DNA of 64,000 nucleotides from Miltoncostaea sp963762825 (GCA_963762825.1 CAVXLZ010000001.1:682001-746000); one strand, 5' to 3'. Counted from the first letter of the stretch, positions 24,781-33,824 are shown. Translations and numbers: made by a program. Notes: generated by a model not told the origin, from the letters alone.

Positions 24781-25371
24781 GTGATCCGCTCCATCAGGGG
24801 GCGCGTCCTGGCGCACGAGCCCGACGGCCCGGTGGTCGAGGTCGGCGGCGTCGGTCTGCTGGTGCGCGTCTCATCGACCACCGGTGCCTCGCTTCCGGCC
24901 GTGGGCGCCGAGGTCACGCTCTCCACGGTGCTCGTCGTGCGGGAGGAGTCGCTCGACCTCTACGGCTTCGCGACGGCGGGCGAGCGGACCCTCTTCGAGG
25001 CCTTCACCTCCGTCAGCGGCGTCGGTCCGCGTCTCGCGCTGGCGATCTGCGCGGTGGGCGAGCCCGACGATCTGCGCCTGGCCATCGCCCGGGGCGACAG
25101 CGCCCGCCTCCAGACCGCGAGTGGGGTGGGCAAGCGAACCGCAGAGCGCCTCGTTCTCGAGCTGCGCGACCGCATCGGCTCGCTGCCGGGTCTCGGTGAC
25201 GTCGCGGTCGTCACGCCCTCGGCCGCCGACCAGCACCTGTCGGCCCGCGATGGCCTGGTCGCCCTTGGCTTCCGGTCCGATGAGGCCGACGCCGCGCTGG
25301 CCGATGCGCCGGCGGAGCTCGATGCGGAGGGCCTCGTGCGCCACGGCCTCGCCCGCCTGAGGCGCGGGTGA
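24781..25371 (+). CDS. ruvA: Holliday junction branch migration protein RuvA
   Basis: Binds the four-way junction and loads RuvB. The 196 residues have the N-terminal OB-fold (MIRSIRGRVLAHEPDGPVVE, LYGFATAGERTLFEAFTSVS), two helix-hairpin-helix motifs (SGVGPRLALAIC and SGVGKRTAERLVLELRDRI), and the small C-terminal domain (DGLVALGFRSDEADAAL) that contacts RuvB. GTG start. The ruvB GTG overlaps the end by 4 nt, so the pair is translationally coupled. Confidence 0.96.
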   Translation: MIRSIRGRVLAHEPDGPVVEVGGVGLLVRVSSTTGASLPAVGAEVTLSTVLVVREESLDLYGFATAGERTLFEAFTSVSGVGPRLALAICAVGEPDDLRLAIARGDSARLQTASGVGKRTAERLVLELRDRIGSLPGLGDVAVVTPSAADQHLSARDGLVALGFRSDEADAALADAPAELDAEGLVRHGLARLRRG

Positions 25372-26453
25372 GCGTGGCCGACGCGCCGGACACGGGCGAG
25401 GGCTGGGGCACCGATCCCGACGCGATCGCCCGCGACGAGCGCCTCGCCGACGGGGAGGACATCGGCGCCGAGGACGAGCTCGACACCTCCCTGCGCCCCC
25501 GGCGACTCGAGGACTTCATCGGGCAGGAGGGGGTCAAGCAACAGCTCGGCATCTTCCTCGAGGCGGCCCGCCAGCGCGCCGAAGCCCTCGATCACGTCCT
25601 CCTTGCCGGCCCTCCGGGGCTCGGCAAGACCTCGCTCGCGGCGATCGTGGCCGCCGAGATGGGCGTCGGATTCCATGTCACGAGTGGCCCGATCCTCGAG
25701 CGCAAGGGCGATCTCGCCGCGGTGCTGACGGCGCTCGAGCCCCACGACGTGCTCTTCATCGACGAGATCCACCGTCTGAACCGGGCGATCGAGGAGGTCC
25801 TCTATCCGGCGATGGAGGACTTCCAGCTCGACGTCGTCCTCGGTCAGGGGCCGTCGGCCCGGACGCTGCGCCTCGACCTGCCCCGGTTCACCCTCGTGGG
25901 CGCGACCACCCGGACCGGCCTCCTCACCACGCCGCTGCGGGCGCGTTTCGGCGTGTTCCACCGTCTCAACTACTACACGCCGGGCGAGCTCGCCTCCATC
26001 GTGCGCCGATCGGCACGCCTCCTCGAGGTGGCGATCGACGACGACGGGGCGGCGGCCCTGGCCTCGCGTTCCCGCGGGACGCCGCGCATCGCCAACCGCC
26101 TCCTGCGGCGCGTCCGCGACGTCGCCCAGGTGCGGGGGCGGGGGAGCGTGGATCGGGCGGTCGCCGAAGAGGCCATGGAGTTGCTCGAGGTCAACGCCCT
26201 CGGCTTGGAGGAGCTCGACCGCCAGATCCTGAGGCTGCTGGCCGAGACCTTCGAGGGGCGGGCGGTCGGCTTGGGGACGCTGGCCGACAGCGTCGGCGAG
26301 TCGGCCGACACGATCGAGGACGTCTACGAACCGTTTCTCCTGCAGGAGGGCCTGCTCACGCGGACGCCACGGGGCCGGATGGCCACCCCCCGGGCCTACC
26401 GGCACCTCGGGCTGGAGCCGCCGCCCGACGCCGGTCAGCCAGGGTTGTTCTGA
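25368..26453 (+). CDS. ruvB: Holliday junction branch migration ATPase RuvB
   Basis: Hexameric AAA+ motor of branch migration, 361 residues. After an acidic 40-residue N-terminus come RPRRLEDFIGQEGVKQQL, Walker A in LAGPPGLGKTSLAAIVA, Walker B in VLFIDEIHRLNRAIEE, sensor 1 in FTLVGATTRTGLL, and the arginine region RGTPRIANRLLRRVRD. The winged-helix end is LTRTPRGRMATPRAYRHL. GTG start overlapping ruvA by 4 nt. The N-terminal extension (DAPDTGEGWGTDPDAIARDE) is longer than in E. coli. Confidence 0.97.
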   Translation: MSVADAPDTGEGWGTDPDAIARDERLADGEDIGAEDELDTSLRPRRLEDFIGQEGVKQQLGIFLEAARQRAEALDHVLLAGPPGLGKTSLAAIVAAEMGVGFHVTSGPILERKGDLAAVLTALEPHDVLFIDEIHRLNRAIEEVLYPAMEDFQLDVVLGQGPSARTLRLDLPRFTLVGATTRTGLLTTPLRARFGVFHRLNYYTPGELASIVRRSARLLEVAIDDDGAAALASRSRGTPRIANRLLRRVRDVAQVRGRGSVDRAVAEEAMELLEVNALGLEELDRQILRLLAETFEGRAVGLGTLADSVGESADTIEDVYEPFLLQEGLLTRTPRGRMATPRAYRHLGLEPPPDAGQPGLF

Positions 26454-26506
26454 GGGTCTGCCTCGGACTGGACCGCGGCCGGGTGGCGCGCGCGGCCGCC
26501 ACCTCG

Positions 26507-26512
26507 TAGAGT
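26507..26512 (+). promoter_or_regulatory. -10 box TAGAGT for the CBS gene (leaderless)
   Basis: TAGAGT ends 6 nt before the ATG at 26519, with no ribosome-binding site between. Confidence 0.55.
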
Positions 26513-26518
26513 CGGCCG

Positions 26519-26926
26519 ATGCCGCAGACCGTGAACGACGTGATGGGCCCCGTGAAGGTCCGGCTGACTCCGGACGACACCCTGCGACAGGTGGCCGTCG
26601 CCCTGGCGGGCGCACGCACCGGGCTGGGCATCGTCGACGTCGCCGGCGACGGCGTCATCACCGAGCGCGACGTGTTGCGGGCGATCGCGGCGGGGACGGA
26701 CCTCGACGCCGCGATCGCCGGCGATCACATGACGGCGAACCCCGTCTCGGTTCCCCCGTCGATGGGCCTGGAGGAAGCCTGCGACCTGATGATCGCGCGA
26801 AACGTCCGCCACCTGCTGGTGAGCAACGGCGGCGAGCTCGTGGGTGTGCTCAACATGCGCGACGTGGTGGGCATCCTCTCCGGGGCCGCGACGCTCGGAT
26901 CGGTCCCCCCCGCTCGGGGTTCCTAG
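26519..26926 (+). CDS. CBS-domain pair protein
   Basis: Small protein of 135 residues made of two CBS domains and nothing else: MPQTVNDVMGPVKVRLTPDD to LDAAIAGDHM, then MTANPVSVPPSMGLEEACDL to GVLNMRDVVGILSG. Each has the GVITERDVLRAI or VGVLNMRDVVGIL element near the nucleotide site. Such proteins bind AMP, ATP or SAM and act as energy sensors or partners of other enzymes; the partner is unknown. It is convergent with the glycosyltransferase gene, with only 4 nt between the two stops. Confidence 0.88.
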   Translation: MPQTVNDVMGPVKVRLTPDDTLRQVAVALAGARTGLGIVDVAGDGVITERDVLRAIAAGTDLDAAIAGDHMTANPVSVPPSMGLEEACDLMIARNVRHLLVSNGGELVGVLNMRDVVGILSGAATLGSVPPARGS

Positions 26927-26930
26927 GCCC

Positions 26931-28208
26931 TCATCGCTCCGGATCCTTCGCCGGGAAGCCCGCCCGCAGGGCGGAGGGGATGTTCCTGATCAGGTCCACC
27001 GGGTTGCGGCGGAGGTTGTAGCGCAGGCCGATCGGGGGTCGCGTCTGCGGGTGGGCGCTCTTGTCGGCGAGTATCTCCTCGTAGACGGTCTCCACTCTGC
27101 GAGCCACCTGCGGCCACGAGTACCGGTCGACGACGATCTCGCGCCCCCGGGTCGCCCAGTCGGCCCGTCGCGCGGCGTCGTCGAGGAGCTCGCCGATGCC
27201 CGCCGCCAGCTCGACCGGGTCGGCGGGCGGGACGAAGCGGCCCGGCACGCCGTCGCGGATCACCTGGCGGAAGCCCACGTTGTCGGCGCACACGACCGGG
27301 GTACCGCTGGCCATCGCCTCGAGCAGGACCACCCCGAACGACGCCAGCACGCACGGGGATGCGAACACGCTGGCCTCGCGGTAGAGCCGCGGGCGTTCCT
27401 TGTCGAGCAGTCCGAGCCATTCGATGCGGTCCCATACGCCGAGGCTCCGGGCCTGGTGGTGGTACTTGGGGCGCAGCGGGCCGTCGCCCACCACCTGCAC
27501 CCTGAAGTCGCGCCCCTCGTCCATGAGGATCCGCGTGGCGGCGAGGAGGGTGTCGAGGCCGTTTCGCGGATCGAAGCGGCCCATGAAGAGGATGCGTGGC
27601 GGACCGGCGGGGCGGTTCTCGCCGGAGGCGAGCGGGCGGTAGAGCTCCGTATCGACGCCGTTCGGGATGATGTCGAAGTGGTCGTCGCCGAAGTAGGGGC
27701 GCAGGGCTGTGACGCAGGCGTCAGAGACCGCGATCAGCCGGTCGGTGCGGGCCATGGTGCTTCGCACATACGCGAAGAAGTGGCGATAGGCCCAGTGCCC
27801 GCCCTCGAAGTAGGTGTGGAAGGTCCCCACGTTGACCGGCGCCGTCGAGCTGCGCAGCGCCCAGAGGGTGACCATGGGGGAGGCGAGCCCCTGGGCGTGC
27901 ACGACGTCCATGCCCGCGAGGGCACGCGCGACACGTCGCTTCACCCCCGCCCCGACGCTCACGCGCGCCACCGAGCCGTTGGAGACGACGGGCATCGAGA
28001 GGCCGACCCGCACCGTGCGGTAGCCGTGGGCGCTCCGGTTCTCGCCGTCGATCGCCCGCGCCCGCCCTCTCATGCCCAAGGGCGCCCGGCTCGTGAGCAC
28101 GGTGACCTCGTGGCCGCGCGCCGCGAGCTCGCGACTGAGGTTGTGGACGTGCTCCGGGATGCCGCCGAGCACCGGGTAGGCGTACTCGGTGACCATCGCG
28201 ATCCTCAC
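26931..28208 (-). CDS. GT4-family glycosyltransferase (PimB/MshA-like)
   Basis: GT-B glycosyltransferase of 425 residues, retaining type. The N-domain starts RIAMVTEYAYPVLGGIPEHV (the glycine-rich acceptor loop of GT4) with GTFHTYFEGG. The C-domain has RILFMGRFDPRNGLDTLL, RIEWLGLLDKERPRLYREAS, and the donor EX7E-type site in SFGVVLLEAMASGTPVVCADN. Relatives mannosylate phosphatidylinositol or make mycothiol; the acceptor here is unknown. The GTG at 28208 overlaps the stop of the upstream PAP2/Aur1-like gene by 4 nt, so the two act together, probably on a membrane glycolipid. Confidence 0.9.
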   Translation of the reverse strand: MRIAMVTEYAYPVLGGIPEHVHNLSRELAARGHEVTVLTSRAPLGMRGRARAIDGENRSAHGYRTVRVGLSMPVVSNGSVARVSVGAGVKRRVARALAGMDVVHAQGLASPMVTLWALRSSTAPVNVGTFHTYFEGGHWAYRHFFAYVRSTMARTDRLIAVSDACVTALRPYFGDDHFDIIPNGVDTELYRPLASGENRPAGPPRILFMGRFDPRNGLDTLLAATRILMDEGRDFRVQVVGDGPLRPKYHHQARSLGVWDRIEWLGLLDKERPRLYREASVFASPCVLASFGVVLLEAMASGTPVVCADNVGFRQVIRDGVPGRFVPPADPVELAAGIGELLDDAARRADWATRGREIVVDRYSWPQVARRVETVYEEILADKSAHPQTRPPIGLRYNLRRNPVDLIRNIPSALRAGFPAKDPER

Positions 28209-28972
28209 GGCGAGCCGGCCCGCTGCCAGGGGCGGAGCATCCCGGGACCGCAGATCCGGGAGGCGATGAGGAGCGCGAGTAGCACGACCACGGTTCCGCC
28301 GACGCCGTCGAGCCACCAGTGGTTGGCGGTGGCCATGACCACGAAGAGCATGGTGGCCGGCCACAGGAGGGCGAGCCAGCGCCACGGGGAGGGGGCGAGG
28401 GTCAACACGAGCGCGAGTGCGAAGAGCGAGGTGTAGCCGACGTGCATCGAGGGCATGGCGGCGAACTCGTTGCGGAACGGCTGGAACCACGAGAGGGCGC
28501 CGCCGAGCTCCAGGCTCTCCTTGGTCGGATCGGCGAAGCCCTCGATGCCGGTGAGCCGCGGCGGGGCGAGGGGGTAGAGCCAGTATCCGACCACGGCGAG
28601 CCCGTTGGTGAGCCAGAACCAGTTCCGGAAGAACGCGTAGTGCTCGCGCCGGAAGAACCAGACCCAGAGGAACATGGCGAGGAAGCCGGTGGTGTGGGCG
28701 AGCGTGTACGTCCACGTGGTGAGGAACTCCGCCACCGGGACCGACTGCACCCATTCGTGGATCCCGGGCTCCACGAAGAGGCCGAGGGCCCTCTCGAGGT
28801 CGATCACCTGGCGGGCGTGCGCGAGGGGTCGGGTGATGCTCTCCACCGCCACCAGATCACGGAGCCACTCGTAGGCCACGTTGAGGACCAGGAACAGGAG
28901 GACCTCGGCGACGAGGGGCCAGCGGGCCGACCAGGCGCGCGCGAGGGGCGAGGGGCGGGCGGCGACCGTCAC
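28205..28972 (-). CDS. PAP2_3/Aur1-like membrane enzyme
   Basis: Polytopic membrane protein of 255 residues with about six helices. The active-site motifs are AAMPSMHVGYTSL (PSxHxGY replaces the classical PSGH) and ATANHWWLDGVGG (HxxxD). This variant is typical of Aur1/inositol phosphorylceramide synthase-like and related phosphotransferases, which move a phospho-head group between lipids. The start is set at the GTG at 28972, 8 nt after a TACCTT -10 box; a GTG at 28990 is the longer alternative. It overlaps the GT4 gene by 4 nt. A role in a phosphoinositol-type glycolipid is inference. Confidence 0.82.
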   Translation of the reverse strand: MTVAARPSPLARAWSARWPLVAEVLLFLVLNVAYEWLRDLVAVESITRPLAHARQVIDLERALGLFVEPGIHEWVQSVPVAEFLTTWTYTLAHTTGFLAMFLWVWFFRREHYAFFRNWFWLTNGLAVVGYWLYPLAPPRLTGIEGFADPTKESLELGGALSWFQPFRNEFAAMPSMHVGYTSLFALALVLTLAPSPWRWLALLWPATMLFVVMATANHWWLDGVGGTVVVLLALLIASRICGPGMLRPWQRAGSP

Positions 28973-28980
28973 GGCGGCGG

Positions 28981-28986
28981 AAGGTA
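28981..28986 (-). promoter_or_regulatory. -10 box TACCTT of the PAP2-GT4 operon
   Basis: The minus-strand TACCTT ends 8 nt before the GTG at 28972. It supports the shorter start and leaderless transcription of the two-gene operon. Confidence 0.5.
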
Positions 28987-29046
28987 GCACGCGGGTCGCC
29001 GATCACCGCGGCAACCAGGGGGATCCGGGGCGGCCGGACCCTTTGC

Positions 29047-29052
29047 TATCGT
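29047..29052 (+). promoter_or_regulatory. -10 box TATCGT upstream of yajC-secDF
   Basis: TATCGT lies 62 nt before the yajC ATG, giving a leader of roughly 55 nt. It is the only plausible -10 box in the gap before the Sec operon. Confidence 0.4.
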
Positions 29053-29114
29053 CGCCCGCGCCGGAGGCTGTTTTCGCCGGTCGATGTCCGCCGCCCCGGA
29101 AGGTGTCAACTGGA

Positions 29115-29435
29115 ATGCCGGCTCTCCTGCTGCCGATCTACATCCTCGTCTTCGTCGGCTTGATCTACCTCGTGGGTGTCCGCCCCCAGCAGCGCCGCCG
29201 CCGGGAGCTCGAGGCGATCATGAGCCGCCTTGGGCCGGGCGACGAGATCGTGACCGTCTCGGGGCTCTACGGCACGGTCACCGAGGTGGAGGACGGCGAG
29301 ACCCTCCTGCTCGAGGTGGCCGAGGACACCGACATCCGGATCGCCAAGGCCTCGGTGGCGCGCGTCCTGTCGTCCGAGGCGGATGAGCGCGGCCAGGAAG
29401 CGCCGGGCATCGACGCGCCGGCCGACGACGCCTAG
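29115..29435 (+). CDS. yajC: Preprotein translocase subunit YajC
   Basis: Accessory subunit of the SecDF-YajC complex in the cytoplasmic membrane, 106 residues. One N-terminal helix (LLLPIYILVFVGLIYLVGV) is followed by RPQQRRRRELEAIMSRLGPGDEIVTVSGLYGTV, shown here as one family block whose core is GDEIVTVSGLYG. The tail is acidic (SSEADERGQEAPGIDAPADD), longer than usual. The ATG at 29115 fits the family start. secDF follows 55 nt downstream in the standard order. Confidence 0.93.
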   Translation: MPALLLPIYILVFVGLIYLVGVRPQQRRRRELEAIMSRLGPGDEIVTVSGLYGTVTEVEDGETLLLEVAEDTDIRIAKASVARVLSSEADERGQEAPGIDAPADDA

Positions 29436-29490
29436 TGCCCGGCCTGACAGGTAGCGCCCGGCGCGCCGGCGCTCTGACCGAGGCCCGTCG

Positions 29491-32334
29491 ATGAAACGCC
29501 CGCTCCTCTTGATCGCGGTCGTGCTCGGCCTGGTGGCGGCTTCGCTCGTGGCGATCGCGATCCGCCCGGCCGTGCTGGGGCTCGACCTCCAGGGTGGGGT
29601 CGAGGTCGTGCTGCAGGGCCAGCCCACCGACGAGAGCGCCGTCACGCCCGAGGCGATCACCCGCTCGGTCGAGATCATCCGCAGCCGCGTCAACGCGTTC
29701 GGGGTCTCCGAGCCCGAGATCCAGACCCAGGGCTCCGACCAGATCGTCGTCGCCCTGCCGGGCGCCGACAACCCGAACCAGGTCGTGACCGACCTCATCC
29801 AGCCGGCTCAGCTCGTGTTCATCAACTTCGAGCGCAACGTCGTGAACACCAACCAGGCGGGGCTGCCGGACCTCTTCGATGCGGTCCAGCTCGCTCGGCG
29901 CACCGAGCCCACCGGAACGCGCGGAAAGGCCACGTTCTACGCGTTCAAGGACAAGAAGGAGATCCCCGGAGTCCCGCCGGCCCCCGACCGTGTCACGCTG
30001 GCCGAGAGCTTCCCGGACAACACGATCCCGCCGGGTGTCCAGGTTCTCAGGGTGCAGAAGGGGCTCTTCCTCGCCTTCGAGGAGACTCAGAGGCTCCAGA
30101 CGCGCAACGCCGGCACGGTGAAGAGCTGGTACGTGTTCCAGAACGTGCCGGGGATCACCGGCGCCGACGTCAGCGAGGCGCGGGCCTCCATCGACACCGG
30201 CGCACTCGGGGGAACCCAGCAGATCGTCTCGCTGGACTTCACCGATGCGGGCGGGCGCAAGTTCGCCGACATCACCCGCCAGCTGGCCCAGGACGGGCAG
30301 ATCGCCGGCGAGCTCCAGCGCTTCGCGATCATCCTCGACGGCCGGATCGTCTCGAACCCGACGATCGACTACAACGAGAACCCCAGCGGCATCCAAGGTG
30401 GCCGCGCACAGATCACCGGCAGTTTCACCCGTTCGGAGGCGCAGACCCTCGCCAAGCAGATCAACTCGGGTGCGCTGCCGATTCAGCTCACGGTGATCAG
30501 CCAGAAGCAGGTCTCCGCGACCCTCGGTAAGGAGTCGCTGCGCCAGGGCCTGATCGCCGGGGTCGTCGGCCTGATCCTGGTGATGCTCTTCCTCATCGCC
30601 TACTACCGCTTCCTCGGGGTCATCGCGGCCCTCGCGCTGATCATCTACGCGATCCTGCTGTACGCCGTGATCGTGGTCGTGCCGATCACCATGACCCTGC
30701 CGGGCATCGCCGGGATCATCCTGACGATCGGCGTGGCGTCCGACGCCAACGTCGTCATTTTCGAACGCGTGAGAGAGGAGGCCAGATCCGGGAAGTCTCC
30801 CCGTGCGGCGATCCTGGCCGGCTACAAGAAGGGGATCACGGCGATCATCGACGCCAACGTCGTGACGCTGGCGACGGCCGCGATCCTCTTCCTCTTCGCC
30901 ACCGCCGGCGTCAAGGGCTTCGCCTTCACCCTCTTCGTCGGAGTCCTGCTCTCGCTCTTCACGGCGGTCGTGGCAACGCGCGCGGCGTTCAACGTGCTCG
31001 CCGAGACGCGCTTCCTGCGCGACGACCGGTTCCTCGGCCTCAACCAGCGCGAGATCCGCTGGAAGCTCGACTTCGTCGGCAAGTGGAAGCTCTGGATGGC
31101 GATCTCGTTCGTCCCGCTGATCGCGGGTGCGATCTGGATCGGCATCAACGGCCTCAACCTCGGACTCGACTTCGAGAGCGGCACGCGCATCACCACCTCG
31201 TTCGACAGGCAGCCCAGCGAGGATGCGGTGCGCAGGGTGTTCTCAGATCAGGGGTACGCGAACGCGAAGATCCAGTCGTTCACGCAACAGGTGGACGGCC
31301 AGGAGGTCCGCGGCTTCCAGATGCAGACCGAGACCCTCCAGCCGCCGGAGCGGATCGACCTCGAGCGCGCGCTCGACGCCGAGTTCGGCATCAACGCGGA
31401 GACCTTGCAGGTGGAGGTCGTCGGGGCGACGTTCGGCGACCAGGTGATCCGCAACGCGATCTACGCGATCCTTCTCAGCTTCGCGGTGATCATCCTGTAC
31501 CTGAGCATCCGGTTCGAGTACAAGCTCGCGATCCCCGCCCTGTTGTCGGTGATCCACGACGTCGGCCTGTCGGTCGCCGTGTACTCGGTGACGGGGCGCG
31601 AGGTGACGAGCGCCACCGTGGCAGCGCTGCTGACGATCCTCGGCTACTCGCTCTACGACGTGGTGATCGTGTTCGACCGCATCCGCGAGAACGTCCCGAT
31701 CATGCGCAAGTCGACGTACCGCGAGATCGTCAACCGCTCGGTCCACGAGACGCTGACGCGATCGATCATCACCTCCCTGACCACCCTCATCCCGCTCACC
31801 GTGCTCTTCTTCTTCGGTGGGGACACCCTGAAGGACTTCGCCTTCGCGCTGCTGGTCGGCATCCTGTCGGGCGGCCTCTCCTCGATCGCGATCGCGGCGC
31901 CGCTGGCGGCGCTCTGGAAGGAGCGCGAGCCGGAGAACAAGCGCCGGGCGGTGAAGGCGGAGCGCCGGGCACCGGTGATCTCCTACGACTCCGACGTCGT
32001 CGATCTTTCCACCCTGGCGCGCGCCGAGGCGGCTCTCAGCGCCGAGCTCGCCATCGAAGAGGGCGCCGGCGCCCCCGGCGCTGATGAGGAGCCCGTGCGC
32101 GCGCTCGAGGCCGGCGACGATGCGGACAAGGACGCGGACACGGACGCGGACGATGACGATGACGACGGGGGGGAGGCGCCCGAGGCGCCGCCCGAGCCCG
32201 AGCCCGGGCCGGATGGTGGTGGGCCCGCGGCGGACGGCGGCGACGGGAAGGACACCACCCCTGCGACCCCGCGCGAGCGCCCGGACCCCGATCGGGTTCG
32301 CCGCCACCGCAACGTTCCGAAGAGGAGGCGCTGA
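29491..32334 (+). CDS. secDF: Fused protein-export subunits SecD-SecF
   Basis: Proton-driven membrane partner of SecYEG that completes export. The 947 residues contain SecD (1-520) and SecF (525-810) in one chain. SecD starts with AVLGLDLQGGVEVVLQ (D1 motif) and has GVASDANVVIFERVREE in its helix bundle. SecF has GLNLGLDFESGTRITTSF near 553 and the matching SLYDVVIVFDRIRENV. About 130 residues follow the last helix: an Asp run (DADKDADTDADDDDDDGG) and a Pro/Glu section ending in a basic RVRRHRNVPKRRR. This tail is not part of normal SecF. Most actinobacteria have separate secD and secF. Confidence 0.95.
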   Translation: MKRPLLLIAVVLGLVAASLVAIAIRPAVLGLDLQGGVEVVLQGQPTDESAVTPEAITRSVEIIRSRVNAFGVSEPEIQTQGSDQIVVALPGADNPNQVVTDLIQPAQLVFINFERNVVNTNQAGLPDLFDAVQLARRTEPTGTRGKATFYAFKDKKEIPGVPPAPDRVTLAESFPDNTIPPGVQVLRVQKGLFLAFEETQRLQTRNAGTVKSWYVFQNVPGITGADVSEARASIDTGALGGTQQIVSLDFTDAGGRKFADITRQLAQDGQIAGELQRFAIILDGRIVSNPTIDYNENPSGIQGGRAQITGSFTRSEAQTLAKQINSGALPIQLTVISQKQVSATLGKESLRQGLIAGVVGLILVMLFLIAYYRFLGVIAALALIIYAILLYAVIVVVPITMTLPGIAGIILTIGVASDANVVIFERVREEARSGKSPRAAILAGYKKGITAIIDANVVTLATAAILFLFATAGVKGFAFTLFVGVLLSLFTAVVATRAAFNVLAETRFLRDDRFLGLNQREIRWKLDFVGKWKLWMAISFVPLIAGAIWIGINGLNLGLDFESGTRITTSFDRQPSEDAVRRVFSDQGYANAKIQSFTQQVDGQEVRGFQMQTETLQPPERIDLERALDAEFGINAETLQVEVVGATFGDQVIRNAIYAILLSFAVIILYLSIRFEYKLAIPALLSVIHDVGLSVAVYSVTGREVTSATVAALLTILGYSLYDVVIVFDRIRENVPIMRKSTYREIVNRSVHETLTRSIITSLTTLIPLTVLFFFGGDTLKDFAFALLVGILSGGLSSIAIAAPLAALWKEREPENKRRAVKAERRAPVISYDSDVVDLSTLARAEAALSAELAIEEGAGAPGADEEPVRALEAGDDADKDADTDADDDDDDGGEAPEAPPEPEPGPDGGGPAADGGDGKDTTPATPRERPDPDRVRRHRNVPKRRR

Positions 32335-32675
32335 TGGCACCGACCGTGCGCGAGGGGATCGAGCAGGCGATCCTGCTCTCGATCGGAGCTGCTTCGCTCA
32401 CCCGCGAGCGTGCCGAGGCGGCGGTGGCCGAACTGGTGCGCAAGGGGCAGATCGGCGGCGACGAAGGCTCGGCGATCGTCGATCGCATGATGGCGCGGGT
32501 GCGCGGCGAGGGGGCCTCCGGTGGGGGGATCGTGGGGCGGCTGGAGGGTGGCGTCCAGGGCGTCTTGCGCGAGTTCGGGGTCATCACGCGCGCCGAGCTC
32601 GAAGATGTCCAGCTGCGCCTGATGGAGCTGGAGCACCGCATCTCCCTGCTGGAGGGTCCCTCCACCACCGCCTGA
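32334..32675 (+). CDS. Phasin-like/PhaF-type small helical protein
   Basis: A 113-residue, mostly helical soluble protein. It reads GIEQAILLSIGAASLTRERA, VAELVRKGQIGGDEGSAIVD, then a C-terminal leucine-rich coiled coil (ELEDVQLRLMELEHRISLLE). This resembles proteins named polyhydroxyalkanoate-synthesis regulator phasin (PhaF-type), which often have no proven link to storage granules. Its ATG overlaps the secDF stop (ATGA-type junction), so the two are coupled. A helper role for the membrane complex is possible but untested. Confidence 0.65.
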   Translation: MAPTVREGIEQAILLSIGAASLTRERAEAAVAELVRKGQIGGDEGSAIVDRMMARVRGEGASGGGIVGRLEGGVQGVLREFGVITRAELEDVQLRLMELEHRISLLEGPSTTA

Positions 32676-32892
32676 GCAGACCGCTGCGCGGCGTCCTCGG
32701 TCGGCGCAAAGCCCCAGGGGCGTTGCGCCCTCCCTGCGTCATTGCCTCGCCGGGTTCTCGCGGCAGAACGGGCGCGGTTCATTCTGAAACGGGCTCTAAA
32801 GCTCCGGGCCCGCCGCCCGATACCTAACTTCGAGGGCTCCCCGCGCGGGGGCCACGAGCGACCCCGCGGTATTGGGCGGAACGGAGACCCCC
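32676..32892 (+). other. Intergenic region after the Sec operon
   Basis: This 217-nt gap is the longest in the window. It holds the hairpin at 32703-32729, a TAACTT (32825-32830) that could be a -10 box for the next gene, and a short CCCCGCGCGGGG palindrome near 32839. I see no gene or RNA. Confidence 0.5.
32703..32729 (+). terminator. Hairpin after the yajC-secDF-phasin operon
   Basis: GGCGCAA pairs with TTGCGCC, and inside them GCCCC pairs with GGGGC, with one A-G mismatch between. This gives an almost continuous stem of 12 pairs. There is no T-run. Confidence 0.55.
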
Positions 32893-33824
32893 TTGCGCAG
32901 GCGATTGGTTCTACCCGCGGCACTGCTCGTGACCGTCGCGTACGTGAAGGGTTGCCTGGATTCCGGCCTCCTCGGCGGTGGGCGGCGGACGCGGCCGACC
33001 CCTGAGCACGATCCGGCCGATCCGATCCTGCGCGCCGAGGCCGAAGCCGCCGACGCCCTCGCCCTGGCCCAGCTCGAGACGGCTGCCACGACGGTCGGCG
33101 CCCGTCCGATCGCCGACGCGATCGAGCCGACCTTCCTCTGTGAGTGGGCGACCGCTCCCGGGTCCCCACCGCCTGGGTCCTCTTCCGAATCCGCGGTGAC
33201 GGAGGCTCCGGGCCTCTCGGAGTGGATCGCCGAAATCGCAGCCACGCTGGCTCCTGGTCCCGCCGCGGAGCCCGAGGCCCTGATGGAGCCGGAGCTCCTG
33301 GCCGAGGCCACCGTCGAGTCCGAGCTCGCCCCGAGCCCGAGGCCACAGTCGAGCCCGAGGCCACCGCGAGCCCGAGGCCGCACCCGAGCCCGAGGCCACC
33401 GTCGAGCCCGAGGTCGCACCGGAGCCGGAGCCGGCACCCGTTCCTCGACCCGATCCGAAGCCGAGGCCGAAGCCGAGGCGCAAGCCGAGGTCGAAGCCCA
33501 AGGCGAAGGCTGAGCCGGAGCCCGAATCCGTGGTCGAGGTCGTGGTGGACGAGAGCGGCCGGTTCTCCCTCGGCGGATGGGCCACGCAGGCCGGCCACAT
33601 GGCGCTCTGCGGGGTCACCTTCCGCGACCGCCGGGACCGGCCGGCTCGACCCGGCGTCGATCCGTCTGATCGTGGATGCCGGGACCAATGTTGCGGAGGG
33701 CGGCACCGTCGTCCTGTCGGATACCGGGTTCGCACCCGATGCCGAGGGTTTCACGATCCTTCTCGCGGCCGCCGGCCCGGGCACCTTCGCCGTTGCGGGG
33801 CGCTACGAGATCCTCGCCGCCTGA
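32893..33824 (+). pseudogene. Glu/Pro-rich membrane-anchored protein, frame broken three times
   Basis: A TTG at 32893, 6 nt after GGAG, starts a hydrophobic anchor (LVLPAALLVTVAYVKGC). An acidic region follows, then E-P repeats (EPEATVEPEATA, EPEVAPEPEPAP), a basic K-P-R section and a C-terminal domain beginning GRFSLGGWATQAGHMALCGVTFR and ending FTILLAAAGPGTFAVAGRY. To read it through, the frame must shift near 33325, 33370 and 33640. The same domain is intact at the end of the gene at 33952, so these are tandem paralogues. Since coding sense resumes after each shift, indel errors in repeats are as likely as real decay. Confidence 0.7.
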
